A stretch of DNA of 27,344 nt from a virus. Under the pieces are notes generated by a model that searched no databases, was not told the origin of the DNA, and saw only the letters and a program-made list of their open reading frames with translations. This document shows positions 12,147 through 20,153 of the stretch, one piece after another (positions within the stretch are counted from its first letter, which is position 1; every line of letters starts with the position of its first letter). Both the position numbers and the translations under genes were made by a program. The stretch covers positions 1 through 27,344 of the IMG/VR virus record IMGVR_UViG_3300025314_000083. One strand, 5' to 3'.

Positions 12147-14352
12147 CGACATCAACAAACAGCTTGCGCCGCGTGCGCGCTCGTACCTCTTGGGTGAGGG
12201 CGTTTCGACTCCGATCTACCCGCTGAGCGACAAGAAATTCAGCCCGTCAGAGTATGGCAATTACATTGCCACGTCGAACGGCGTGTATGTGTGCTCGAAC
12301 CTGCGAGCGGATCTGCTTTCGAGCTCGCCCCTGAAAACTCTCAAGCGCATGAAAGTCAAAGACGAGATCAAGGGCATCGAGCAGACGAGCGGTGATCTCT
12401 ACGATCTGCTAAATAAAGTAAATCCGTTTTGGACTTTGAACCGCCTGCTCTACATGACTGAGCTCTCGCTCTCGTTGTGGGGTAAGGCGTTTTGGTTTGT
12501 TGAGCGTGGCGCGAGTGGCAAAGGTGCGCCGCAAGAAATCTGGTGGGCGCGCCCCGATCGTGTAAAAGTAATTCCTCACCCGACGAAATACATTGATCAT
12601 TTCGAGTACGACCCCGGCGCTGGTAAGCCGCTCGAGTTCTCGCCTGCTGAAACTGTTTGGCTGAGATACCCGAACCCGATCGACGAATACGAGGGTCTCT
12701 CGCCGCTGGCCGCGGCGCGCATCGCGGCAGACATCAGCACGTCAGCAATGAAGTCAAACAAAAATTTCTTTGATCAAGGCATGCTGTTGGGCGGTGTGAT
12801 CAAGCCGCCTGAGGGTGTTGCGTGGTCGCCCAAGCAGAGCGACGAGCTCGAAGAAAACATGGAGCGCCGCTTCGCTGGCAAAGACCGACATCATCGCTGG
12901 ATGGTGATGAGGCAGTCTGTCGGCGTTGAAAAAGTGGATATGAGCATGAAAGACGCTGAGTTTATTGCGACGCTCAAGTGGTCTCTCGACGACATCGCTC
13001 GCGCTTACAAGATTCCCCCTGATCTCATCGGCGGGCAAGCGATCTATAGCAACGCTCACGAAGCCGAGCGCGCTGTGTGGAATAGAGCGATCAAGCCCGA
13101 GGCTCGCTTCTTACAGACTGAACTGACCGAGCAACTCGTGCCGATGTTCGGCCTGCAAAAAGACACCTACGTTGAGTTCGATTTCTCGGGTGTGGCTGTG
13201 CTCAACGAAGCCGAGAATGACAAGTGGACGCGAGCGAGCGGTCAGATCGCCTCGGGCGTTATCACGATCAACGAGCAACGCGAGGAGCTCGGTCTCAAAA
13301 AAATGCCATGGGGCGACACTTGGTGGAAGCAATTCTCTCTCGCTGATGTAGCTATGGACGCGAAGCCCGACGACGAGCCTGCTGATGATCAAGTCGACGA
13401 GGAAGATGACGACGATGCTGAGCGCGGTGTGCGCTCGTACAGCCCGATCGTCTACGGCGACGAGCGACATCAGTTTCACTGGCAGAGACACATTCGCCGC
13501 GCGAGCAAGTACGAGACGAAGCTCAGCGATCGAGTGATCGCATTGCTCGAGCGCCAGCGCGCAAGTGTGCTCGCAAAGCTCAAGGCGCGCAGTGCACGAA
13601 CGCCGAGCGAAGCTGAGCTCAACCCGTTCAGTCTTGCTGAGTGGACTAAGACGTTTCGCGAGTCTGTTCGCCCTGTGATCTCTTTTATCGTCTCAGATGC
13701 CGGCCAAGCCGCGATGGAAGATTTAGGTGTGAGCGCCGCGTTTGATCTGAGCAACCCGCAATTCATTCGTTTCATGGAGCGACGCACGCAACGCTTTGCA
13801 GAGCTCGTCAACGAGGCTACATGGAATGAGCTCAAGTCGTCTCTCGCTGAGGGTATGGCGGCTGGTGAAGCTGTGCCGTCTCTTGCTGATCGTGTTGAAC
13901 AGATCATGGCAGAGCGCATTCGATCAACCCCCGAGGTGATCGCACGCACTGAGGTCAACGGCTCTGTCAACGGTGGCACGCTGATCGGCTGGAAGCAAAG
14001 CGAGGTCGTCTCAAAGAAAAGCTGGCTCGGCACTCTCGACGATCGCACTCGAGAGACGCACATCGAAGCCCACAACCGCTATCAGCAAGAGCCGATCGAT
14101 CTCGACGAGGATTTCATTGTTGGCGCTGGCGCAGGCGACGCGCCCGGACAGATCGGCTTGCCCGAGGAAGACATTCAGTGCCGTTGCTCGATGATGCCCG
14201 TGATCGACGAGCGCACTTATTTTCAAAAGGTCGGTCGCTCACCGATCGGCGCTGTGCATCTGCCGTTCATAATGCAGAAAGATCGCAAGATGACTGAGAA
14301 ATATTTGAAACGCCTACTAGACAAATTGGAGGTCGTACCCCATGTCGACTAA
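12133..14352 (+). CDS. Portal protein fused to a MuF-like minor head domain
   Basis: This 739-aa protein combines two phage head proteins. Residues 1-405 are a portal of the HK97 type, with Y-V-C-S-N-L-R-A-D near the start, L-S-P-L-A-A-A-R (189-196), and Y-K-I-P-P-D-L-I-G-G (292-301), the usual end of the core. A strongly acidic linker (411-430) follows. The C-terminal part (about 585-692) is MuF-like: A-R-T-E-V-N-G-S-V-N, W-L-G-T-L-D-D-R-T-R-E-T-H, and I-Q-C-R-C-S-M-M-P. Portal rings form the DNA entry vertex; MuF proteins sit inside or near it and may be injected. Stand-alone portals are usually 400-500 aa. The next gene starts 10 bases before its stop. Confidence 0.92.
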   Translation: MSILDDINKQLAPRARSYLLGEGVSTPIYPLSDKKFSPSEYGNYIATSNGVYVCSNLRADLLSSSPLKTLKRMKVKDEIKGIEQTSGDLYDLLNKVNPFWTLNRLLYMTELSLSLWGKAFWFVERGASGKGAPQEIWWARPDRVKVIPHPTKYIDHFEYDPGAGKPLEFSPAETVWLRYPNPIDEYEGLSPLAAARIAADISTSAMKSNKNFFDQGMLLGGVIKPPEGVAWSPKQSDELEENMERRFAGKDRHHRWMVMRQSVGVEKVDMSMKDAEFIATLKWSLDDIARAYKIPPDLIGGQAIYSNAHEAERAVWNRAIKPEARFLQTELTEQLVPMFGLQKDTYVEFDFSGVAVLNEAENDKWTRASGQIASGVITINEQREELGLKKMPWGDTWWKQFSLADVAMDAKPDDEPADDQVDEEDDDDAERGVRSYSPIVYGDERHQFHWQRHIRRASKYETKLSDRVIALLERQRASVLAKLKARSARTPSEAELNPFSLAEWTKTFRESVRPVISFIVSDAGQAAMEDLGVSAAFDLSNPQFIRFMERRTQRFAELVNEATWNELKSSLAEGMAAGEAVPSLADRVEQIMAERIRSTPEVIARTEVNGSVNGGTLIGWKQSEVVSKKSWLGTLDDRTRETHIEAHNRYQQEPIDLDEDFIVGAGAGDAPGQIGLPEEDIQCRCSMMPVIDERTYFQKVGRSPIGAVHLPFIMQKDRKMTEKYLKRLLDKLEVVPHVD

Positions 14353-15562
14353 GAAAAAACTGATGCGGGCTTATCGAGCTGACGAGGTCGTCGGCGAAAT
14401 GGGAACTGCGATGCGCTTTGTTGCGTCAACGTCTGAGATCGCACGCGACAACATGATCATCGATGCTAAGGGGTGGGAGCTCGACAATTACAAACTGAAC
14501 CCTGTCATCTTGTGGGCGCACGATCTATTCGGCAAGACCCCGCCCATTGGCCGCGGCGATGCGTTTATCGATGGCAAGAATCTGATGGTCGATATTATTT
14601 TCGATCAAGACGACGCGTTCGCCGTCTCAGTCGAGCGCAAGTACCGCAAAGGCTTTCTGAATGCGCTGTCTGTGCAGTGGGAAACGCTCGAGGTTGAGCC
14701 TGCACAAGCGGGACAACCGTTCACGATCACTCGAGCAGAACTGCTCGAGATTTCTGCTGTGCCTGTGCCTGCCGACCCGCTTGCTTTGAAAGAGCGCGGC
14801 ATGGCTGAGGTTCGAACCCTACGCAGTGAGCTCGGTGAAATGCTCGTCGAGCTCGGCGAGAAAGTTTCTGATGTCGTCGTGATGGGTGCAGTCACCCGCG
14901 TCGGCACTCGCGTCTCGATCACGGGCTCACCGCTCAACGTCTCAGCTTATCGGCCGGGGGTTGTGAAACCTCACAACAAAGGCACTCACGAACTCGAGTA
15001 TGAGTTCAGCGACGAAAGAGATTTCCCAGCTTCGCACGATCTGAGTGATGACAAGTTCGGCGAGCTGTTTGCTTACGTCGGCAATTTTGCCGACGATCAA
15101 CATGAGTTCTACCTCTTGCATCACAGCAAAGACGGGAAGGCAGTTTGGCGCAGTGTGGCGGCCTGTATGGTCGATCTCTACTGCGGCACTGCTGGAGTAC
15201 CGGATGAGGCTGTGCGCGGGGTGTATGAACACCTTGCTCGACACTATCAGCAGTTTGGCAAGATCGCCCCTGAGTACATCGAGCCTGTTGCGTTGCGTGC
15301 CTACACGGGCGCGATGCGAGCTGGCTTGTTCCTCGAGGGCGAGGCAGAGACATTCCCTGATCAATTCAGCGAACCGCTCTTAGAGCGGGGAACGCGATCG
15401 CGGGTCAGGGAAGGTCTAAAGGCGATCAGATCGCTCGTCGATGATCTGTACATCGATCTCGCGGGCGACGAAACGCCTGAGCCAACGTCAGACGTGTCTG
15501 GTGTAGAGCTCAAACTAAAGCAGATCGACGATCTGCTATCACCTACTCAAGGAGAAAAGTAA
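14342..15562 (+). CDS. Prohead (maturation) protease, HK97/U35 type, with extra C-terminal domain
   Basis: This 406-aa protein begins with the serine protease core: L-N-P-V-I-L-W-A-H60-D, N-A-L-S110-V-Q-W-E and L-L-E136-I-S-A-V-P-V-P-A-D-P, the His, Ser and Glu positions of this family. It trims scaffold and capsid N-termini during head maturation. Ordinary members are about 160-230 aa. Here a second domain at about 215-315 follows, with SHDLSDDKFGELFAYVGNFA, Y-L-L-H-H-S-K-D-G-K-A-V-W-R and YEHLARHYQQFGKIAPEY. Its H-H...W-R-S-V-A-A-C-M and H-L-A-x-H-Y-x-x-F pattern is seen in other phage protease fusions. GGAGG just upstream is the ribosome site. It directly precedes the capsid gene. Confidence 0.88.
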   Translation: MSTKKKLMRAYRADEVVGEMGTAMRFVASTSEIARDNMIIDAKGWELDNYKLNPVILWAHDLFGKTPPIGRGDAFIDGKNLMVDIIFDQDDAFAVSVERKYRKGFLNALSVQWETLEVEPAQAGQPFTITRAELLEISAVPVPADPLALKERGMAEVRTLRSELGEMLVELGEKVSDVVVMGAVTRVGTRVSITGSPLNVSAYRPGVVKPHNKGTHELEYEFSDERDFPASHDLSDDKFGELFAYVGNFADDQHEFYLLHHSKDGKAVWRSVAACMVDLYCGTAGVPDEAVRGVYEHLARHYQQFGKIAPEYIEPVALRAYTGAMRAGLFLEGEAETFPDQFSEPLLERGTRSRVREGLKAIRSLVDDLYIDLAGDETPEPTSDVSGVELKLKQIDDLLSPTQGEK

Positions 15563-17110
15563 ATGCCTGACAAAGACACACAGCTTGAGAAAGAGTTTGG
15601 CGCGTTTCTCGAGAAAATCGAACAACGCATGAGCGCCATGGACAAAGCGCCGACCGAAGATCAGGTCAAGGCGTGGGTTCGCGAGGGTCTCGACGACCTC
15701 AAGGGCGACGAGGAATTTATCCGTCGCATGCGCTTCGGCGACAACACGACTGAGCGCGAGCTCGTCGGCACGAAATTCGCTCGCCACAATCTCGGTCTTG
15801 CCGAGGTCGAGCTTTTGTTTGACTTGCAGAACGCTCTGACGGGTCAGAAGCGCGCGACGGGCGACGGTGTGTATAAAGGCCCAAGCGACGAGCTGAAGAA
15901 CACGTTTGAAGCGATCTCTGACGCGGTGTACATCCCCGACGAAGAAATCCGCAAGATCGATCGCAAGGCGCTCGACGATCTGTTTCCCCGCATCCCTCTC
16001 GCCCGCTTCTACGGTAAAGATCGCGTGCTCGCCAAGAAAGGCGCATTCGAGCTGACTGAGGCGTACCAGCGCGCGATCCGCGCCATGGACACCGCTGAAA
16101 GCGGCTATGGCTCTCAGCTCGTCGGCGCTCAATACGTCGGCGATCTGTGGGAAGCCGCCCGCCGCGAGAGCGTGATTTTCAGCCGCATCGAATCGTTCGA
16201 GATGACTGCCCCGACCGCGTACCTGCCCGTCGAGGTCGACATCCCTGAGCTCTTGTTCGTGAGCGAAAGCACTGCGAACAACAGCGCGAACTATTCGACC
16301 GTCAAGACTGGATCTCAGCGCGTGCAAGTCGACGCGAAGAAATTCGTCTTGCATCAGATGTTCTCGGGCGAAATGGAAGAGGACGCGATCTTGCCGTTCG
16401 TGCCTTTCCTGCGCCGCCAAGCTGAGCTCGGAATGCGCCATTACTCCGACTCGCTTGCTCTGAACGGCGACACCACCAACGCAGGCACAGGCAACATCAA
16501 CCTCGACGATGCTGACCCCGCCGACACCAAGCACTATCTGGCGTTCGACGGCATCCGGCACGTTGGCTTGGTCGATGTGACCACCAATCAGACCGACATG
16601 AGCGGCGCGGCCGTGGCGCTGTACGACAAGCTCTTGAAACTGCGCGGCAAAATGATCGACAGCGCCCGCTTTGTGGACTGGGGTCATCCCATCGACCCGA
16701 CTGATCTGATCTACGTCGCAGACCCCGAGTCTGCTGACCTGATCGCGTTGCAAGACGAAGTGCTGACTGTCGACAAGTACGGTGCTGGTGCGACCGTGCT
16801 CGCTGGCGAACAGCTCAAGATCGGTCGTCACCCGCTGATCTCGTCAATGGCGATGAGCAAGACCGAAGCTGACGGCAAGGTCAGCACGACTGGCGGGAAC
16901 AACACTCTCGGGCAAGTCGCCGCTTTCAACCGCCGCGGCTATGTGGTCGGCTGGCGTCGCCGTGTGAAGCTCGAAGCTGAGCGTCTCATCGGTTCTGACC
17001 AGACCCGCCTCGTGTGGTCGATGCGTCTCGGCATGGGTCGGTTTACTCCGACTGGTGCCGCGAGCGGCATCGAGAGCGCGGCCGTGCTGTTCAACTTGAG
17101 CCTCGCCTAA
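15563..17110 (+). CDS. Major capsid protein (HK97 fold)
   Basis: This 515-aa protein immediately follows the protease, as in HK97-type operons, and has the ribosome site AAGGAG. Residues 1 to about 120 are charged and helical, like the delta domain that scaffolds assembly and is removed by the protease. The rest shows familiar capsid segments: a strand region LPVEVDIPELLFVSES, K-F-V-L-H-Q-M-F-S-G-E-M-E-E-D-A (E-loop to spine region), then S-L-A-L-N-G-D-T-T-N (axial domain). The C-terminal strands end IESAAVLFNLSLA. It builds the icosahedral shell. A hairpin follows the stop at 17145. A 430-codon open frame lies opposite it but is a codon-bias shadow. Confidence 0.92.
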   Translation: MPDKDTQLEKEFGAFLEKIEQRMSAMDKAPTEDQVKAWVREGLDDLKGDEEFIRRMRFGDNTTERELVGTKFARHNLGLAEVELLFDLQNALTGQKRATGDGVYKGPSDELKNTFEAISDAVYIPDEEIRKIDRKALDDLFPRIPLARFYGKDRVLAKKGAFELTEAYQRAIRAMDTAESGYGSQLVGAQYVGDLWEAARRESVIFSRIESFEMTAPTAYLPVEVDIPELLFVSESTANNSANYSTVKTGSQRVQVDAKKFVLHQMFSGEMEEDAILPFVPFLRRQAELGMRHYSDSLALNGDTTNAGTGNINLDDADPADTKHYLAFDGIRHVGLVDVTTNQTDMSGAAVALYDKLLKLRGKMIDSARFVDWGHPIDPTDLIYVADPESADLIALQDEVLTVDKYGAGATVLAGEQLKIGRHPLISSMAMSKTEADGKVSTTGGNNTLGQVAAFNRRGYVVGWRRRVKLEAERLIGSDQTRLVWSMRLGMGRFTPTGAASGIESAAVLFNLSLA

Positions 17111-17144
17111 TCGGGAGCTCGAGCAAAGACTTTTGATCGTTTGA

Positions 17145-17172
17145 AATAGGGGCGGGTTCGCCCGCCCCTATT
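17145..17172 (+). terminator. Perfect 12-bp hairpin with TTCG loop after the capsid gene
   Basis: AATAGGGGCGGG (17145-17156) pairs perfectly with CCCGCCCCTATT (17161-17172) around TTCG. The following bases (CTCGAAAG) contain no U run, so it is either a weak terminator read through into the next genes or an mRNA 3' stabiliser. Placement right after the major capsid gene suits producing more capsid than downstream proteins. Confidence 0.75.
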
Positions 17173-17190
17173 CTCGAAAGGAAAGTAGAC

Positions 17191-18363
17191 ATGAAAGATT
17201 TTCTGAAAAAAGTTTCTTGGCCGACCGTGATCTTGTGCCTGATCGTCTCGATCTTTGCAGTGAATTTTCTGCTCAACGAAACGAGCGCTGGCATCGAAGC
17301 TCGCGGGGTAAGAGAGCGCATCAGCATCGACGCTGGTGAGGATGCTTACCTCTACAACGGCGCTGATGTGATCGTCTACTCAGACAATCACACGACCGAG
17401 GTTGCGCGCATCGACGGCGCGACAGGCGCGATCACGTCGTCCGCAGGCATCACTGTCTCGGGCGTGGTCGACTTGAACGGCTTAGAGCTCACGCTCGACG
17501 CAGATGCCGACACGTCGCTCACTGCCGACACCGATGATCAGGTCGACGTTGAGATCAACGGCGCTGATGACTTCCGCTTTGTGGCGAATATCTTTCGTGC
17601 GCTGAGCGGCTCAAGCATCGAAACGAACACGATCAACGAAACGACCGCAACTAACGGCGTTACTGTCGACGGTCTGTTGATCAAGGATTTAGGCTGGTTA
17701 CTCGGCACAGGTGGCTTTGCTGACATCAACGGCGAAGCTGACGGGCTGATCTTGGATGCCGATGCTGACACAACGCTCAGCTCGCCAACAGACGATCAGA
17801 TCGATGTCGAGATCAGCGGCGCTGATGATTTCACGTTTACCGCCAACCTGCTTACAGCTCTCTCGGGCTCAACGATCGCGACAAATACGATCGCAGAGAC
17901 AACGGCCGCGAGTGGTGTAACGATTGACGGCTTGCTCGTGAAAGACGGTGGTCTGACTGTTCTTGCGGGTGCAGATGTCATCGCCCAAAACTCTACTAAC
18001 TCGGGCTTGATCTTTGCCTGCGAGAACACGGTCGCTTTTGGCGACACCGCCAACAAAACGATCTGCGTCATTCCTGCGAATGCAAACATCGTCGACATCA
18101 CGTTTTGGGTATCGACTGCATTCGATGACAGCGGCACTGACCTCATCGCCTGCGGCACGACAAGCGGCGACCCCGACGAATATGTGGATGATCTCGCTGG
18201 CGGCACTGCTGGCATCAACCGTATGGGTGACGCGGCCGACATGGTTATCGCAATGGCCGATGTTGGTGCAAGCGACATCACCGTGCTCTGCAAGTACACA
18301 GGCCAGAATGCGAACGCGACCGCGGGTGCGGCTCGTTTGGCGATCTTGTATACGGTCGACTAA
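17191..18363 (+). CDS. Membrane-anchored repeat protein, probable virion/decoration protein
   Basis: This 390-aa protein starts with a basic stretch and one hydrophobic helix (about 11-28: PTVILCLIVSIFAVNFLL), a signal anchor without a clear cleavage site. Then come two copies of a 65-residue unit at about 102-166 and 188-252. Each starts L-D-A-D-A-D-T, passes through T-D-D-Q-[VI]-D-V-E-I and G-A-D-D-F, and ends G-V-T-[VI]-D-G-L-L-[IV]-K-D. The period is 86 residues. Dense Asp/Asn turns suggest a beta-helix or calcium-binding fold. The C-terminal 110 residues are a different, Cys-containing domain. GAAAGGAAAG is the ribosome site. Similar repeats occur in metagenomic phage structural proteins, so head decoration or fibre is the best guess. 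Confidence 0.75.
   Translation: MKDFLKKVSWPTVILCLIVSIFAVNFLLNETSAGIEARGVRERISIDAGEDAYLYNGADVIVYSDNHTTEVARIDGATGAITSSAGITVSGVVDLNGLELTLDADADTSLTADTDDQVDVEINGADDFRFVANIFRALSGSSIETNTINETTATNGVTVDGLLIKDLGWLLGTGGFADINGEADGLILDADADTTLSSPTDDQIDVEISGADDFTFTANLLTALSGSTIATNTIAETTAASGVTIDGLLVKDGGLTVLAGADVIAQNSTNSGLIFACENTVAFGDTANKTICVIPANANIVDITFWVSTAFDDSGTDLIACGTTSGDPDEYVDDLAGGTAGINRMGDAADMVIAMADVGASDITVLCKYTGQNANATAGAARLAILYTVD
17494..17946 (+). repeat. Two diverged coding repeats of about 195 nt
   Basis: Copies at 17494-17688 and 17752-17946 encode the duplicated 65-residue unit of the preceding protein. They are similar in protein (LDADADT, TDDQ, GADDF, ALSGS, GVT, DGLL) but diverged in DNA, indicating an old duplication kept under protein-level selection. 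A third short trace (VDLNGLELTLDADADT) leads into copy one. Confidence 0.8.
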
Positions 18364-18375
18364 GAGCCTGCTCTT
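18362..18375 (+). promoter_or_regulatory. Inverted repeat covering stop and TTG start
   Basis: AAGAGCCTGCTCTT is a perfect inverted repeat (AAGAGC / GCTCTT around CT; a folded RNA would leave the innermost pairs open). It covers the end of the previous stop, the weak Shine-Dalgarno AAGAG and the first two bases of the proposed TTG start. Folding in mRNA would hide the start, so translation may depend on ribosomes arriving from the upstream gene. Confidence 0.4.
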
Positions 18376-18919
18376 GAAATCTGTTCTTGCTCTGACTGCT
18401 CACAGCTACCTCAGGGCAACCTTAGAGGTAATCGGGGATGCTGGCAATGTGCTGGCATTCCCGCCTCTGTGGGCTGGCGCATTGCAGGCAGATTTTTTCA
18501 CTGGCTACGACGTGATCTATCTCGACTTGCACGGCTTCACAGATTCGATCTACTTGTATTTCGATCGTGAGGGTCAGCAAGGCGCTCTGAACGTGAACAC
18601 ACTGAAAGATGCGAAGCTCGGCGATGTGGTTGTTTTCTCGACTGCGTGCAACTTCACCAAGACAGCTTTCCCTCAAGCGTTTTATGACGCTGGTGCGCAA
18701 GCTGTGATCGGCGGCGAGGGCTTGAACTATGCAGGCAAGACCCGCATAGCTGGCGCTCAGCAATTGGCAAAATTCTTGATCAAGCGTTTGAACGCAGGTG
18801 AAATGCCTGATCGAGCGCTTGCAAATGCGAAAATGAATTTACGTTTCACACCTGCGGCTCTCTTGAGGCGACCCGAGGTGATCGATGCTCTCGACTTTGA
18901 AATCTTGCGGAGGCAGTAA
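18374..18919 (+). CDS. CHAT / caspase-like protein in the head operon
   Basis: From TTG 18374 this is a 181-aa protein: MKSVLALTAHSYLRATLEVI and on. It has the core of CHAT/caspase-fold peptidases: Y-D-V-I-Y-L-D-L-H53-G-F, then D-V-V-V-F-S-T-A-C92-N-F, then F-Y-D-A-G-A-Q-A-V-I-G-G-E-G. A helical end with L-N-A-G-E-M-P-D-R-A-L-A-N-A-K follows. In CHAT proteins a His-Gly and an x-A-C strand supply the His-Cys dyad, and G-A-x-x-V-[IV]-G plus G-x-x-x-x-x-A-L follow, as here. The start is uncertain because no ATG or GTG precedes the fold in frame without deep overlap. The stop overlaps the next ATG. Activity, substrate and virion location are unknown; this domain is rare in phage structural operons as far as I know. 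Confidence 0.65.
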   Translation: MKSVLALTAHSYLRATLEVIGDAGNVLAFPPLWAGALQADFFTGYDVIYLDLHGFTDSIYLYFDREGQQGALNVNTLKDAKLGDVVVFSTACNFTKTAFPQAFYDAGAQAVIGGEGLNYAGKTRIAGAQQLAKFLIKRLNAGEMPDRALANAKMNLRFTPAALLRRPEVIDALDFEILRRQ

Positions 18920-19422
18920 TGGCTACAAAGACTTATGAAATCGCTTGGAATTACGCGAGCTCGTACGGCGGGCCTTGGATGGCTGGCGACAAGGTGCAAC
19001 TCGACGAAGACGTTGCCGCTATGGTGAACAGCGACTCCCCCGGCGTGCTCAAGGGCTATAAGGCTGACAGCGACCCGATCGTTGAGCAGTCGAAAAAGAA
19101 TCGCATGGTCACTCAGGCAGAGACCCGCGAAGGCGACTGGCCGCGAGCTGATCGCGTCACTGGCTCGAAGAAAGCCAAGGGCGCGCCCAAGTCGAAAGCC
19201 GTCGCTGGCGAGAAAGGCGAGAAGCCTGAGAAAGTCGAAAAGGCTTCTGTCTATCCCGAGGGCACTCGAGCTCACGAGCTCGATCAAGTCGTCGGCGCTG
19301 GCAAGGACGGCATGACGAACCTGTGGTCGCTGGCAAAGAAATACGGCTTGAGCCAGAAGGGTAAGAAGCCTGAGCTGATCGATCGCATCGTGGCTTTCGA
19401 GGCCGAGGAAAAAAAAGAGTAA
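18919..19422 (+). CDS. Head-region protein with C-terminal SAP-like motif
   Basis: This 167-aa protein starts at an ATG overlapping the preceding TAA. Residues 1-50 (W-N-Y-A-S-S-Y-G-G-P-W-M-A-G-D-K-V-Q-L) form a small strand-rich domain common in phage head modules. A Lys/Ala/Pro-rich linker runs about 80-110 (KKAKGAPKSKAVAGEKGEKP). The C-terminus (about 131-162) reads LWSLAKKYGLSQKGKKPELI then DRIVAF, close to the SAP helix-turn-helix in which G-L-x-x-x-G-K-K-x-E-L-I-x-R binds DNA. This suggests a head protein that touches packaged DNA or the host chromosome. Confidence 0.7.
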   Translation: MATKTYEIAWNYASSYGGPWMAGDKVQLDEDVAAMVNSDSPGVLKGYKADSDPIVEQSKKNRMVTQAETREGDWPRADRVTGSKKAKGAPKSKAVAGEKGEKPEKVEKASVYPEGTRAHELDQVVGAGKDGMTNLWSLAKKYGLSQKGKKPELIDRIVAFEAEEKKE

Positions 19423-19517
19423 AGCCTGAAAACGTGTGGCCGACCGCCGACAGGCAGGGAAGCCCAAGTGATCAAGGCGTAATTACTCGATCAGATTTCA
19501 AGGCGATGAAAGACTAG

Positions 19518-20153
19518 ATGGCACTCGTACACCCTTACGCTGACGTAGCCGCAAACGCCGCCGCTTCACTTGCGGCGGTGAAAGCGCGTCTCGACATCAC
19601 CGCTGGCGACACCGCCGACGATACTAAGCTGGATAACGTCATCGGTGCGGTCTCTCGCAAGATCGACGACATCACGGGTCGTCGCTTTTGGCAGGCATCA
19701 GAGACGCGTTATTTCAAAGCTAAGTACGCGGATCTACTCAAGGTCTTTGATTTCACTGCGATCTCGAGCTTGCAGACTGACGATGACGGCGACGGGGTGT
19801 ATGAAAACACTTGGGGCGTTGGCGACTATTACTTTCTGCCTGAGAACGCCGCTCTCGATCTCGAGCCTTACACAAAGATCGAGGCCAACCCGAACGGGCT
19901 GTACATGTTTCCGAGGGGCGTGCGCAAAGGTGTCAAGCTGACTGCGACGTTCGGTTACTGGGCGGCTGTTCCTGAAATGATCGTTGAGGGGTGCATCTTG
20001 CAGAGCATGCGTATTTTCAAACGCAAAGATGCGATCTACGGCGTGCAGTCAGCGACCGATTTTGGCACGATCAATTTGCAAATGGTAAAAATCGACGACG
20101 ACGTAATGGCTATGGTGCTCCCGTTCGTGCGAGAGGTAGGCATATCGAGCTGA
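19518..20153 (+). CDS. Head-tail adaptor (gp6-like)
   Basis: This 211-aa protein fits the phage adaptor family: S-L-A-A-V-K-A-R-L-D-I-T, D-T-K-L-D-N-V-I-G-A-V-S-R-K-I-D-D-I-T-G-R (the conserved N-terminal helices). Then come strands around A-I-S-S-L-Q-T-D-D-D-G-D-G and a C-terminal helical part with P-E-M-I-V-E-G-C-I-L-Q. Such proteins form a ring below the portal. The 95-nt gap before it (19423-19517) contains AAGCCTGAAAACGTGTG, which resembles part of the repeat at 1520-1553, and no clear promoter. The stop overlaps the next ATG. Confidence 0.82.
   Translation: MALVHPYADVAANAAASLAAVKARLDITAGDTADDTKLDNVIGAVSRKIDDITGRRFWQASETRYFKAKYADLLKVFDFTAISSLQTDDDGDGVYENTWGVGDYYFLPENAALDLEPYTKIEANPNGLYMFPRGVRKGVKLTATFGYWAAVPEMIVEGCILQSMRIFKRKDAIYGVQSATDFGTINLQMVKIDDDVMAMVLPFVREVGISS

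Noticed and set aside
15539-16831. 430-codon open frame on the minus strand opposite the capsid gene
   Set aside because: It is a shadow of strongly biased codon use in the capsid gene. It has no ribosome site or recognisable motif, and its translation is the typical reverse-frame His/Val/Ala/Leu/Asp mix.
18014-18373. N-terminal extension of the CHAT-like protein
   Set aside because: The open frame runs inside the repeat-protein gene in another frame and encodes a Ser/Arg-rich shadow sequence; the fold begins at the TTG at 18374.
19423-19517. Third copy of the intergenic repeat
   Set aside because: Only AAGCCTGAAAA and ACGTGT-G are shared with copy A; the core TTTCTTAG and CTTATAAG are absent.
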